This document shows, one piece after another, positions 11,080 through 22,009 of a DNA stretch of 31,428 bases (positions are counted from its first letter, which is position 1; each line of letters begins with the position of its first letter). The notes beneath the pieces were generated by a model. It was given only the letters and a program-made list of their open reading frames with translations. It had not been told where the DNA came from and did not search any database. The stretch covers positions 1-31,428 of the forward strand of contig JAYMTA010000324.1 in assembly GCA_036897625.1 (NCBI GenBank), in the 5' to 3' direction. Both the position numbers and the translations under genes were made by a program. Origin of the DNA: Pelargonium cotyledonis (Eukaryota > Streptophyta > Magnoliopsida > Geraniales > Geraniaceae).

Positions 11080-11318
11080 TTTTATTTTTGTTATTTATTT
11101 ATTTATTTTTAAAAACTATTTAAGAGACCGGAAAATACAAGAGTTGAGTTTTCAGGTCGCCGGCTTGCCACATCATCAAGTTAACGAATTATTTAACATA
11201 AAATAGATGGCGGGTACTCAATTGAGTACAAAATAGAAGTGTAGGTACTAACTCTGATACTAAATCTGAATTCCGGCCAAACTATGAGTACCAAAATTAC
11301 TTTTAATCCAGATTGTTT

Positions 11319-12501
11319 CAATGACTCAACACATGAGATTGCAATGCATCAAAAGATGGCCTACTGCACGAGGGTCATTTATGTACACATCTTTACTTCT
11401 ATTTTTGCACACAGATTGTTCCACCGAGTCAAACGATCAAAATGTAACAACCTTTTTCATTATCAGGTCAAGGCACAGTCAAGAATCAAGATCACATCCT
11501 GCAAGATTTTGGAGATGAATTCTCATTTTCCATGCTATCAGAATCACAATGAGCACAGGATCTCGAGCCTAGTTGGGTTTTCAAGAATAGAATCAAGAAA
11601 AGGAGAGAAAATGAAAAAGAAGAGGCTAGTAACTATACTATGCTTGATTCATCAATAGTCTTTGCCACTACTGACAGTTGGGTTGGCGGAAAGGGAAATA
11701 TCATGAAAGAAAAGGCAACAAACACCAGATTGGACAAGAAAGAAAAAAAGGAAACATGATCAATAGAAAATTGCAAAACCAGAATGGCATTTTGGGTGTG
11801 GATCTAATTTAATTTCTGTTTTGTGTGAGGCATGGTATTATTCTGAATGAAGTGGAATGCAGACTCAGCTTTCGACTACCCGATGATGGTCAACTTGGCC
11901 ACCCCGTGGACGCATAAAAGCCAAGAAAAGCATAAAAAGTAAGGTAAATGCTATCAGATACTGTGTAAATTCCGAAAGAGTGGCAAGTGAGTCACCTAGT
12001 TTGGTCACACCACCACAATGACATGGCACCAAGTATTCCACATGTGAAAGCATGAATCCGATGAACTCGACTCCACTCGAACTTCACATTTCCTCGAAAC
12101 CCATCATCGCCAAGTTATATATTCCTGCAGGCTCACAACATGTAAATCTAGTCAGTGCAAGAAAAGACTATCATCTAACCCGAAAGGTTGATGGAATGGA
12201 GAATATAATGCATAGTTTCCTCTGGAAACGAGTTATCAATCATTAACAAGGGATGTGTATATATCTCAAGAGCATAGTGTAAAGGAAGGACAAATTTTGT
12301 GAGTCTTTCATTTCAATTTTCACAATCCAAAGTATGATGGTTTCGCGCCATCTAGTGATACAATGCATTTGAAACTCATCAAGCCCTCGTTAACATGATC
12401 ACACAAATCCAAGACAAAAGCACCAGTACTATATCTATTCGATCTAACCAGAATTGACAGCTAAAAATGCATGTGCGAGTACAAGATCAGAGAACACTGC
12501 C
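11319..12501. other. Intergenic DNA downstream of the MYB gene
   Basis: No protein-like open frame was supported. The left end holds the last copy of the diverged repeat (to about 11450). The portion nearest 12501 is expected to contain the 3' untranslated region and polyadenylation region of the minus-strand MYB gene. Short open frames here have no recognisable composition. Confidence 0.45.
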
Positions 12502-13690
12502 TTATCCGTGTATTTGATGTCTCGCAGATTGAATTTGGAACATCGAGTTGTAGGATTTGATGTGAGCGCCGCCAAACAGATTCTGTCCCTGCAGTTTGAG
12601 GCCATTCGAGGCAATGTCATATGGAGACGACTTGATCACATTATTGCCTTGATCAGTTGGATCGAAAAACACGAGTGGTCCATCATTCGTGTGATTCCAT
12701 TCGAGTACTACTTTTGACATCCCAGCGGGCTTCTCCTCGTGGAGTGGAAACATGTTAGATTGTTCCAATACCGAAGAAGGCTTGTGATTATTGTCTGATA
12801 GCGTAGCGTCTGTGAGATTAACAGTCGTGATGTCGTGAATGCTCGGCCTCCTCTTGTCTTTCCCTCCCGAATGCTGCCTTATGAAGTACTTTTGAGCATG
12901 ACTTGCTACTTGAGTGGGTGTCTTTGAGCCTACAAAATTCCTGGAAATGTTTCTCCAATCCCCTTTGCCATACTTGAGAAGACCCATCAGAAACCTCCTA
13001 TGGATTCATCACCAAACAGCCCATGTCAAGCACCAAAACAGCAATCAAAAGACACAAAAACAACAGGAAATTCACTTTCATTTCCCACAAAACAAGCACT
13101 ACTCATAGCAAAAAAGCACAAAAGGACTGGCAAATATGAACCTAAAACTGTAAGGTGAAGATAGAAAAACATAGTATTTTGATAATAAGAAACCAAACCC
13201 AATATCAAATGATCAATTTGATCAAAACCCACATAACTAAAAACCACCTTTTCATCAATTTTCTCATCAACCAAACAGAATTTTGAAAGGGAATTTACCT
13301 GTGTTCTTCTTCAGTCCAAGGAACCCCTTTTTTCCTTTCCTGATCACAGCCTCTGGCCACTAAAGATCTCTTCCTATAGGCATCAAAATTGCGATCATCC
13401 ACCAGCTCCAACGATGAAGGAGAGGCAAGGTAGCCAGGAATCGGGACACGACCAGCTTCAATGTCGCAGACATCTTCTAGCAATTCCTTGTACTGCTTCA
13501 GCACATCAAATTCCGTTTTCCCCGGAATCATCGCCGCCACCTTGAGCCATCTATCAGGCGTGTCCTTGTCGTACATGGCAAGAGCGGTCTCGAATTGCTT
13601 GTTCTCTTCTCTGGTCCAGCTCTGGCTCTGCGACTCTGGCACAAACCAGTCTGAGCTCGACACATACGAAGCTGGGTACAAGGTCTCCAT
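12502..13690 (-). CDS. DIVARICATA-like MYB/SANT transcription factor
   Basis: Minus-strand exons 13690-13299 and 12997-12502 join in phase 2 across a GT-AG intron of 301 bp, giving 295 residues. The start [10 protein letters not shown] at 13690 is the first ATG of the long frame. An N-terminal SANT/MYB repeat (about residues 25-75, [20 protein letters not shown], with conserved Trp) is followed by the second MYB repeat (about 122-172), [11 protein letters not shown] through WRNISRNFV to the diagnostic SHAQKYF motif at about 163-169. The intron falls within WTEEEHR, as in related plant genes. Family members are nuclear DNA-binding proteins acting in development and stress responses, and the SHAQKYF repeat binds I-box-like sites. 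The C-terminal 120 residues are low in recognisable motifs. The gene is complete and apparently functional. Confidence 0.95.
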
Positions 13691-14340
13691 AGCAAAAAAA
13701 AATACTTAACACAGCAATCACAGCTCAAAAACCATTTCTGGAGGATTCGGTTTAGCTGAAAACAGAGTAGAAGAGACTGAGAAAACCAGGATGATTAAAA
13801 CGGCATTGAATTCGGAATCTCCTTTTTCAGAGAAAAGCATAAACTGAAGAATCTAAAAAAAGACCCAACTTTTCAGAATGAAAAATATTCTTGATAGGAG
13901 AGAACAAGGAACAATAGAAAGTTGACAAATTTTTGCTCAGAAAAAAATTGGATCTTTTAAAAGTTGACACACCAAACCAAACAAAACCCAGGAAAGAGAG
14001 AGCAAGATAGGAAGAACCCACGATCAAGAAGGTGGACAAAGCAAAGACCCAGTTGAGAAAAGATTGAGATTCTCAGGAATCGAGACGGGAAAAAGAGAGA
14101 GAAAGTTAAAATTATGTATAGAGATGAATCAGAATTCAGAACCCAGTTTGGTGGGTTTTTTTTCTTCTTTCCTCTCTCGCTGGTGGTGGCTCTGTTTCTG
14201 TGTGTGGATGAGTTCAAATGCAGAGAGGAAAAGAACAAAGGGTAGTGAAAGAGGAGCAGAAGAGGTGTCCAATTGGTAGTGGAGAGTGGCAAAATAGGGA
14301 TGTTTGTTCCCTCTTGACATGTGGAGTTTTTGATCATTTT
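13691..14340 (-). promoter_or_regulatory. 5' leader and proximal upstream region of the MYB gene
   Basis: On the minus strand this is pyrimidine-rich leader-like DNA (CTCTCT and TTTTTCTTC runs), typical of plant 5' untranslated regions. It contains several upstream ATGs. One opens a 41-codon reading frame (13840 to 13718, stop included) that ends only 27 bp before the MYB ATG. Whether it lies in the mature mRNA is unknown, because a leader intron cannot be excluded. Confidence 0.4.
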
Positions 14341-15298
14341 GTTTGGTTTGTTTTTAGTGCAAAATTACAGTTTAAGCATCATTTTCAGTGATATAAAGCA
14401 TTTCAATTCCAAACTAGAACTATTCTTTTGTGGGGTTGACAAGTGAATCAATGACGTTTGGCATAACCTCGTTTGCTAATTAAATGAACATTGTTTTGAT
14501 CTGTGGGTGCTCTCAACTCGTTTACAAATAAGTTTGTTTTATGTTATTATTCCAATTTGTTGGAAATTTGGTTGAAGGTAGCTAAAGTAGTCTTTTTTAT
14601 AACCCAATAACATGTTTACACTTGTGCATAAACTTTTCTTCTTATTTGATCATTGAGAGAGCAATAGTCTCGTACAAAGACAAAAAAAAAAATGAATTTT
14701 AATGAGTGTCATGTGAGTGCTAAATTATAAAGTGTTATTTATTTAATAACTTGTAAGTTGTATGTAAACATATTTTATTTATACGACAATCGATAACTTA
14801 TTAATGTTGGCAATGTGTAATAATTATGTCGACAAACTGCAAAGAACATGTATGCATCTAATTTTCCTATATTTGATTATATGCTTCAAGATGGAACAAT
14901 ACACTTAATTAACAAGCAATACACTTGTTGCTCAGTGGATGGAGTGTCTCTTTCAACATTTGTTGCAACTTGTTTTTATTTCATTCTCTTCTTATTATTT
15001 TGATTCTATCTCAAATACAATTTAAAATCCAAGAAGAAAAAAGAACCTGAAGGGAACAACAGCTCTGACAAATAACAAGCATACTTCATGATCGATGTAT
15101 CATGTATATGCACTCACTCAAGAAGTCTAAGTCAAGTCTGACCCCTTTGTACACAACTCAAAAAACAGAACAAAAACACAAGAAATCTGCCTTTGTACAT
15201 GATCACTTTTTATTTCCTAGAATAATATTCATTACTATCATTGTGTTTGTGCATCTTCTGCCATGTCATCAATTTCTACTCAAAAAAATTTCCATCAT
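14341..15298. other. AT-rich intergenic DNA between the MYB and laccase genes
   Basis: No supported gene is seen. Toward 15298 it should include the laccase 3' untranslated region; the left part should include the distal MYB promoter. Open frames here are short and AT-driven. Confidence 0.5.
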
Positions 15299-17581
15299 CT
15301 AGCACTTTGGAAGGTCACTAGGAGGTGGTAGAATTGATTCATTTGGTCCTTTCCCATTGTCCACCACAAATGCCATCTTCAGCCCCCATGTTGTGTGTAC
15401 CTCCAAATGACAATGCAAAAACCACACACCTGCAATGAACAAAATGTGAGTTCCTTGAAGTCATTCTGCTGTTAAATCAAGAACATTGTATATATTCTCA
15501 TCGTTCGGGGTCTAATCCAGTGGATGCTGATGATTACATTACCTGGATTATCTGCCCTGAATCTTATTGCAGTCCATCCTCCAGTTGGTACTCCTATTGT
15601 GTTCCTTTCGACGGGATCAACAAGATTGAATCTTTTCGGGTCCTCTTTTGGATCAAAGTTGCCAAGGCCCGTACCAACTGCAAAGAAATTGAACCCATGG
15701 AGATGGGTTGGATGGTTCTCAGGTGATATGATACTTGTTCCTTGTAGCACAATCTGAACTGTTGAGTTGAAAGCCAGCCTATAGAGCCTTGTGCCATTCA
15801 TGGTCTGGATGTTGGAAGGAGGGTTGCCAGTATAGTTAAAAGATATTGGTGGGTTTGGTGGGAAATCATCTGTGAAGACTCCACTTGTGTTGTAGTAATG
15901 TGCTTGAAGGAGGCTTGTGGTTGGCATCACAAAGGTTACATTGTTAATGGAGGCCACGAGCCGGTTTCCATTTACACATGAGGCACATGGATTGAGCCCA
16001 ACAGCAATGGAGAAAAGAAGGGAATGGTCTACTGTCAAAGGGACTTTTGCAGGATATTGTTCTGAGTTGAGGCTTCTGAGAGTGTCTATGAACTGATATG
16101 TCAACTTGGTTGCATTCAGGGCAGGAATGTTGGCGAGGATGGTTGGGGAAAAGGCTTGAGTGCCTTGATAGTGTAAAGTTGCTATTGCAGTCAAGTTGTC
16201 AAAGCCAACTAGTGGAGCATCCATGAAAGGAGAGATTCCAATTAAGTACCTGCCAATGGCCTTATCAGCAGTGAGCAAGGCATTTGTGGTCTGTCCCGGA
16301 CCAATGAATATTGTATCGGTTTTGAAGGGCTTGGTGTAAGATGCATCAACTTCAACAATGGTCAGCTTGTGCCCAGCAATCTTGAAGAAGAGCTCATCAT
16401 TCACTGCTGCGTTGATTATGCGTAGCAAGTAGGTCTTGCCACTTTCAACATGTAGAGTGTAACCATCTGCAGTTGTATAAATAGTAAGGGTTTCTTGAGA
16501 TCATTGCAAATATATAGAAGGAAAAGGGTTATTGACACATTAAATATATGCATTTCAATAACAAATTTTCCTCGGAACCCATGAATTATTGACACATTAT
16601 GTATATTATGAATCTCAAAATGATTCATGAATGGTTTCTTGTTATTGGGATTAGACAAGACACAGTGAAATATATCTATACCCCATATCAGTACCCTGAG
16701 AAGAGCAACCAGGGACTGGTCCTGGATAGCCATTAATGGTGTGTGAGTCTGATACATTTGGTGGCAAACCAGATTGTGTGGCCTGGTTGAGCACAGCTTC
16801 AACATCAGCTTTCCACCATTCACCTACAATTCAATTAATTATGAAGATCATGGTTAAGTTCATAGCAAACATTCAGCCATTGATGTTCGAAACTTCGAGT
16901 TGGGCTAGCTCACCTAATATGATGATTTCATCCTTATCTGGTGTGGGAAATGGATAAGGAACACCAAGCTTGGGCAAAATGACAATAGCACCATAAAGAG
17001 TAGCTCTTAGCCAAGTGGCATGGGCATGCCAAAATAGAGTCCCTCTTTGGCCTGTAATGGTGAAGTTGTGGACAAAGCTTTTTCCAGGTTGAATTGGGCA
17101 TTGTGTTATGTATGCTGGTCCATCTGACCAACCCGTTCGAAACTGCCTGATTCCATGCCTAAACCAAAAACAGATCATAAGTAAATCATTATGAGATCAT
17201 TAATATTCTTGGAAACAAAAACTATTTGCTTACCAATGAAATGTGACATTGTGTTGGACATGGTTGGTGACCCTCACAATCACATTATCATCTTCTCTTG
17301 CATACAGAGTTGGTCCCGGGAACTTCCCGTTCACAGTTAGTATAGGCTTTGTTGCACAAAGCCTTGTTGTGTTCTTCATCACCACCTTCACAAAAAGGAA
17401 TCAAGGCCACACTTGTGTTGAGTTCTTCATGGCATTTTTTTGTGCTACAAAATGAACAATTGCAGCACAGTTTGTGCTGAGAAGATGTACTTACACTGAA
17501 CTTGTAGTGGCGAACCATGGACTCAACAAATGAAGGAAACAAGATAGCCATCAGCAGCACTGTCCTAAGCCCCGGTTCCAT
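15299..17581 (-). CDS. Laccase (multicopper oxidase, p-diphenol:oxygen oxidoreductase)
   Basis: Six minus-strand exons (17581-17495, 17385-17234, 17158-16914, 16823-16695, 16466-15543, 15429-15299) give 555 residues with every intron GT-AG, close to the usual 560-580. The N-terminus [20 protein letters not shown] is a secretion signal. All four copper-binding segments are present: HWHG at 79-82, WHAH at 123-126, HPTHLHG near 456-462 and [11 protein letters not shown] near 518-528, with Leu at the axial type 1 position. Many Asn-X-Ser/Thr sites (NTT, NVT, NFT, NVS, NAT, NYT) fit a glycosylated apoplastic enzyme. Family members oxidise phenolics, including monolignols during lignin formation. 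It resembles the RHYKF/VKNTTRLC type of plant laccases, but I cannot assign a numbered orthologue. A TATA motif lies about 95 bp upstream. Confidence 0.96.
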
Positions 17582-17674
17582 TCTCTCAGCCTCTCTTTAT
17601 GCTTATCTCTGGTCTTCAATAAATTGCTTAAGCAAACTTTGAAACACTGTAATGTATGAGTGACCAATTCTAGC

Positions 17675-17681
17675 TTATAAA
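17675..17681 (-). promoter_or_regulatory. Likely TATA box of the laccase gene
   Basis: On the minus strand the sequence reads CCTTTATAAGC, a good TATA match, about 95 bp upstream of the laccase ATG at 17581. That would imply a leader of about 60 bp. Confidence 0.5.
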
Positions 17682-17689
17682 GGACTAAA

Positions 17690-18463
17690 AATATATTCTC
17701 TGATGTGTCATTTTAGCTAGTTAGGTGAGAGAAGAAGCTAGCCATGCACTAACCTTACAAGTTATCTTACATGTTACACAAAGTTGACATCATCTGTCAT
17801 TTTGGAAATAAGCTTTTGAGCTCTCAATACCACTTTCAGTTGAAACATACAGCACAGCTGCTTCTACAGCTGATCTATGAAAAACACTAATTCACTACAC
17901 TGCTGATAAGCTATGTATTTTGCTAAAATGTTAAGCAACTATTATATGCAGAGTTGACCAATTGATAAACTATTGTGAAGATTGAATTGTACTTGCTTAG
18001 ATTTGGTGGAAACCCTATAACAAGGCTTCCAGAAGAGCATAGTTACTTGCAGGGGAGGTTTTGAATGTTTATGGTGGGTGATGGTCCACGAATTCGCATT
18101 CTTGTGTGCTTAAAACAAATTTTTATGGTTGGTAAATGATTTTCATGGAATTATTGAAACTGACTGGTCTTATGGATTTTGGGGGAAAAATATGAGGGAA
18201 TGATTTTGTATTGGTAACAGCTTATCTCTGCCTATTTTTATAAAATTTCACATTCATTCAACATTTTCAACATTCCTCTAATCCACTTTGGCCTGCTATA
18301 TGTTAAGATGTCACTGTCATTTCATTCTAATTGCTTAATATGGATGCTTCTTTTGCACTATGGTCCCATATTTTCAAATTTAAGTTTGTTGCAGACGAGT
18401 AGAACTCTACGAAGAAGATAACGAAAGATGCTGATATTGCATTTGCACAAACATTTTTGCTGA
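17690..18463. other. Intergenic DNA between laccase promoter and LFS-like gene
   Basis: AT-rich with no open frame worth calling. It should hold the distal laccase promoter on the left and the 3' untranslated region of the minus-strand LFS-like gene on the right. Confidence 0.5.
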
Positions 18464-19038
18464 TCATGCTTTATCAGATACTTTGATTGCACCCTCAATC
18501 CTATTGATGCAAGATTTATAGAGAAATCCCAAATAGTCTATGATGCTGTCCTCGTGCGTGCCTTCTAAGGGGTCTAACTCAAATGACCAATTGACAAGAG
18601 TTGAATCATCACCATAATCTACAAGTTTTAATGAATTTACAGACCCATCTAGACCTACATTGCTTGCTTCCAATCTGTATACATAACTATGTGACGACGA
18701 GTCCATGGTGACCAGCCTCTCTTTGATCCAAGATCTCTCTCCATCTTGTTGAGGAAACATGAAGCCAGAGACTAGCCGAACGTAGCCTACAACGCCTTCT
18801 TCTCCTGCTAATTTGGTGCATATTTCAACCATTGGCATCCATTCTGCAAGCCTTTTTGTCTGACAAACCATGTCCCAAACTTTGTTTATGGGTGCACCAA
18901 CAATGCAGTGGACTGAACCATGCCATTTCCTCTTTCCAGCTTCAAGTTCCTGTATCAAAGTTGAAAACAGATGTCAAGAATTTTGAAGAAAAGTTTGTAT
19001 CATGCAAGAAATGAATCAATGTATAGTCTGCATACCAT
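18464..19038 (-). CDS. START/Bet v 1-fold polyketide-cyclase-like protein (lachrymatory-factor-synthase-like)
   Basis: The main exon (18949-18464, minus) encodes 161 residues from ELEAGKRKWHGSVHCIVGAP to EGAIKVSDKA. It has no suitable ATG before a conserved-looking N-terminus, and is preceded by the acceptor TTTGATACAG. Upstream on the same strand, ATG at 19038-19036 is immediately followed by the donor GTATGC. Splicing would give MELEAGKRKWHG in frame, 162 residues in all. Family features are KWHGSVH, VWDMVCQTKRLAEWMPMVE, the VxGxxGxVGYVR region and an amphipathic C-terminal helix closing a hydrophobic cavity. The domain is the SRPBCC fold; characterised members bind or convert small hydrophobic ligands (onion lachrymatory factor synthase), but most plant members have no known substrate. 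The function here is unassigned. The split start codon is inferred. Confidence 0.75.
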
Positions 19039-19726
19039 TTTTATTTGCTGTCTTGTTTGGTTAAGAAGTGTTCTTCTATTTGTATCCCAAACTGATTCAA
19101 CGGAGCCTCAACTTGGAAACAATTCAACTTCAGGAATTGCCATTCAAATTAATGCTTTTTATTATGCAGACAACACGAGTTTCTTGTGAAAGAATCATAG
19201 GAAGTAATGTAAGATTTGGCATGTTCCTTTGGAAGAGAATATAGGAGTTTACAAGGAGATCAGATATAACTCCAAGGTTAATCTTCATAGGAGTTCACTC
19301 CACAGCTTTCAAGAGACATATTCTATTTTGGGCATGAGTTCTTTTTCAAGGCTAATGTATAGGGGTTAAAATACTATATAGGCAATAAATATACATTTAT
19401 TGAAACAAATCTTTGATTTTTTATCAGAATTTCTCCAATTCTCAGGTAAGTATTTGAATAACCTTATTTTTCAGGGAAATGGAACTAAATTTTTGTAACA
19501 TCTGAATATAATTGGCAACTGGTCATCATTTATTGTTCAGGAAGCACAATTTGAGGAAAGAAATTTTTTTAGGACAATATCAGCCATGATCATTCCTGCT
19601 TGAATTTTGCATATTCAGAGAAATTCAACCTCATCATGCACTTCTGCAAAAACCCATATACAAAAATAACTAAAATTTTGTTCATGGAAACATAAAAACA
19701 AATGCACTTGAAGTAACTATTGTTGC
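19039..19726. other. Intergenic DNA between LFS-like 5' end and SBPase 3' end
   Basis: AT-rich. It contains the presumed leader and promoter of the LFS-like gene and the SBPase 3' untranslated region (both genes on the minus strand). No open frame or RNA gene is supported. Confidence 0.5.
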
Positions 19727-22009
19727 TTATGCAGCAGCTCCAACAGGCACCTCAGCCTTGAGCCTGGATGATCCATAGAGGGTTTCCTCAAACCGGATGA
19801 TCTCGTTCTTGGACCCGTAAGCAACTTGAGTTCTTTCATCAAGTGCTGTGATCTCCTTGTCTAGCACTGACTTGAAGCCATCACTACTGTAACCTCCTGC
19901 TTTCTCAATCATGAAACCCAAGGGAGCTACTTCAAATAACAGTCTCAGCTTTGCTTTAGCACTTGGAGATATCACATTTGTGAATATACCCTTCTCCTTA
20001 ACGATAATCTGTGAGCCAGATGGAAAGAAATCAAAATATAGACCTTTTAAAAATGCCTAAACACGTACATAACCTCTCAATGTGATAAAGATAAATATAA
20101 GAGACAGTTCAGGGTTTCAAGTACATGTCATGATAATCAAAGAGCAAAAGCAATGTGTATAAGTGAAGCAAGTACCTGGTTAACGTCCGGAACCATTCCT
20201 CCAGTGTATCTCAATGTGTATTTCTCTTTCATGTAGTAGTCGATCAACTGTTGAGTGATTGATAAAGAGGGTGATGAGATACAAATCTTGTACAAAAGTT
20301 TGCTGATCGTAAAGAATATAGCAGCACCGGAGATACTATCAACATCCCAAGTCATGACATAAAGACCCAAGTCATGATATATACCTTGCTGTAGTTAGGG
20401 TTGTCAAATGTAGCTCTCAAATTTCCAGGTGAGAACATCTTTCCTTCATTAATTTCTGTTGTGTCCTTGACATGTTGCCATTTCCCTGATCAATGCACCA
20501 AGATAAAAGGAACAATGTAAGAGAGAGCAAAATAGAAATGTAATGGCACCATCTATGTGAGAAAGAGGGAGCCATGTTCTTGGTTCAATAGGATAGATTA
20601 TGACAAAGGTTTTAATCATAACAAATTTGAAGCATATTATGTTTAAATGTTTGATAGAGCTGATAGTGCAAACCTTCATCAAGTAGAAGGAACTCGTGTG
20701 TCCCAGGAATGTCTTTAAGAGCAAGAACATAGGTAGTTCGTGGACCATAGATTCCCATGGCTGCAGCAACTTGATCTCTTCCTGTAATCCCGGTTAGCTT
20801 GTCTCCTGGCCATACCCCAAAGATAGTTCCAACAGTGAAGTTTGTGTCCACAATACTTGATCCATCAAGCGGATCAAAGGCAACACTGAATCCACCTGTT
20901 TCAATTTCATCATCAATAATCCTCCCAATACTTATATGATACATTTTCATCAGATTTCTAGTTTCATGTCTCAAGTTTGATTGACTGGAAAAGGTGTCAG
21001 ACCTTTAACAGGGCCTCCCATGTCTTGGAGTTCGGGGACTTCTTCAGAGCAAGCATATTTGCAGAAGTGTGAATAAGTCAGGGCCTATGCACAAGCGACA
21101 TAATTAGTTCTATCGCATATACTCAAAACAAATTCCTAGATAGATATGGCATCTAAAGGATACTCAAACGATGATGCTATGATCCTCTTAATTTTCACTT
21201 GGAAATTTTGGCAACGAACCCGAAATAGTAATGAAACAATTAAGGAACAACTGGTGACAAATATGTATCCTAATTACCTCAAAGAGAAGCTTGTCAGCAA
21301 GCATATCAACGGCGAGCTGCTCATCTCCAAAAGAGTTGACACAAGCTGTTCCTCCGCAAGAAGCTGTCCTCACCTTGAAGGAAATAGTCCTTATAGCTTC
21401 TCCCATGCACACCATCAACCTGATTAGTCCCTTATCCGTTGTCGCCTTTGTCAGAAATTCCTCCTATACGTACAATAAAATCACCAAAACCAATTCAAAC
21501 CATCAATTTCCATAGGAGCCTTCTTTGAAACTGAACATCAAACACTTTGAGTGCATACTTATATAGAAACAAACTAAAGTGCAGGACAGTTCAGTTAACT
21601 TACCAAGCTATCACCAATCTCGCATCTGGTTAATGATGAAGAATAGCTCTTAGTCTTTGACAGCCTTAAAGATGATGATCTGGACACAAGCCTCAATGAT
21701 TCCCCAAACATAGAGCTTGGTGATCTCAAACTCTGCAGTTCATTTTCCATGCAAAAATCTTAACATTTACCAACAAAATTAATGACAAAGCAACATGAAC
21801 CCATTTTCAAAAACACATAACACAACATGATTCAAACATCACTCATATGGGTTCATTCCAGTTATCAACATCATCAATATATAAGCCATATATACCCTGG
21901 AGCTGGAGGAGGCAGATATGGAAGGTGGAGACTTGAGAGAAGCCGAATGCTGGGACGGCAGGAACGCCGCCGCGGCACCGCGAGCACAGCTTGGAATTCC
22001 GATCTCCAT
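19727..22009 (-). CDS. SBPASE: Sedoheptulose-1,7-bisphosphatase, chloroplastic
   Basis: Eight minus-strand exons (22009-21896, 21732-21604, 21463-21278, 21084-21003, 20895-20674, 20485-20385, 20247-20176, 20008-19727) give 395 residues, the family's usual size. The start [20 protein letters not shown] matches the family transit peptide, and mature protein begins near CEIGDSLEEFL. Visible hallmarks are the redox pair in SCGGTAC (Cys117, Cys122; thioredoxin regulated in the known family), the metal/phosphate site FDPLDGSS (177-184), [32 protein letters not shown], and the C-terminal [20 protein letters not shown] and [20 protein letters not shown]. These C-terminal blocks distinguish SBPase from chloroplast FBPase. 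It dephosphorylates sedoheptulose-1,7-bisphosphate in the regenerative phase of the Calvin cycle, in the stroma. All introns are GT-AG; no lesions. Confidence 0.97.

Larger units (their letters stand above)
9568..11309. mobile_element. Non-autonomous Mutator-like element (MULE) with long terminal inverted repeats
   Basis: The left end GTATTAAAGACAATTTTAAT and the reverse complement of the right end, GGATTAAAAGTAATTTTGGT, begin terminal inverted repeats of about 175 bp (9568 to about 9745, and about 11135 to 11309). Shared inner phrases are AGTTTGGCCG, TCAGAGTTAGTA, AATTGAGTACC and AACTCAACTCTT. A 9-bp direct duplication, AGATTGTTT, flanks the element (9559-9567 and 11310-11318), the size typical of Mutator transposition. 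Total length is 1742 bp, of which 640 bp is a second inserted element. No transposase is encoded. The interior contains a GC-richer gene-like segment, as in Pack-MULEs. Confidence 0.85.
9310..11450. repeat. Degenerate tandem repeat split by a Mutator-like insertion
   Basis: The phrase AGATTGTTT, preceded by a CTTTTG/TTTTTGCAC-like stretch and followed by CAAT(A/G)ACT.AACATGAGATTG, occurs at 9353, 9559/11310 (split by the transposon) and 11413 (as AGATTGTTCC). Upstream blocks with GCATTAGGGTCGTCATG (near 9519) and GCACGAGGGTCATTTATG (near 11376) also correspond. After removing the insertion, the last two copies are 103 bp apart and the first two 206 bp apart. The repeat is old and diverged, and its nature is unknown. 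Confidence 0.55.

Noticed and set aside
12454..12717. Plus-strand open frame opposite the MYB gene
   Set aside because: It is the antisense shadow of the MYB C-terminal exon.
15520..15757. Plus-strand open frames opposite laccase
   Set aside because: Antisense shadows of the laccase copper-binding exon.
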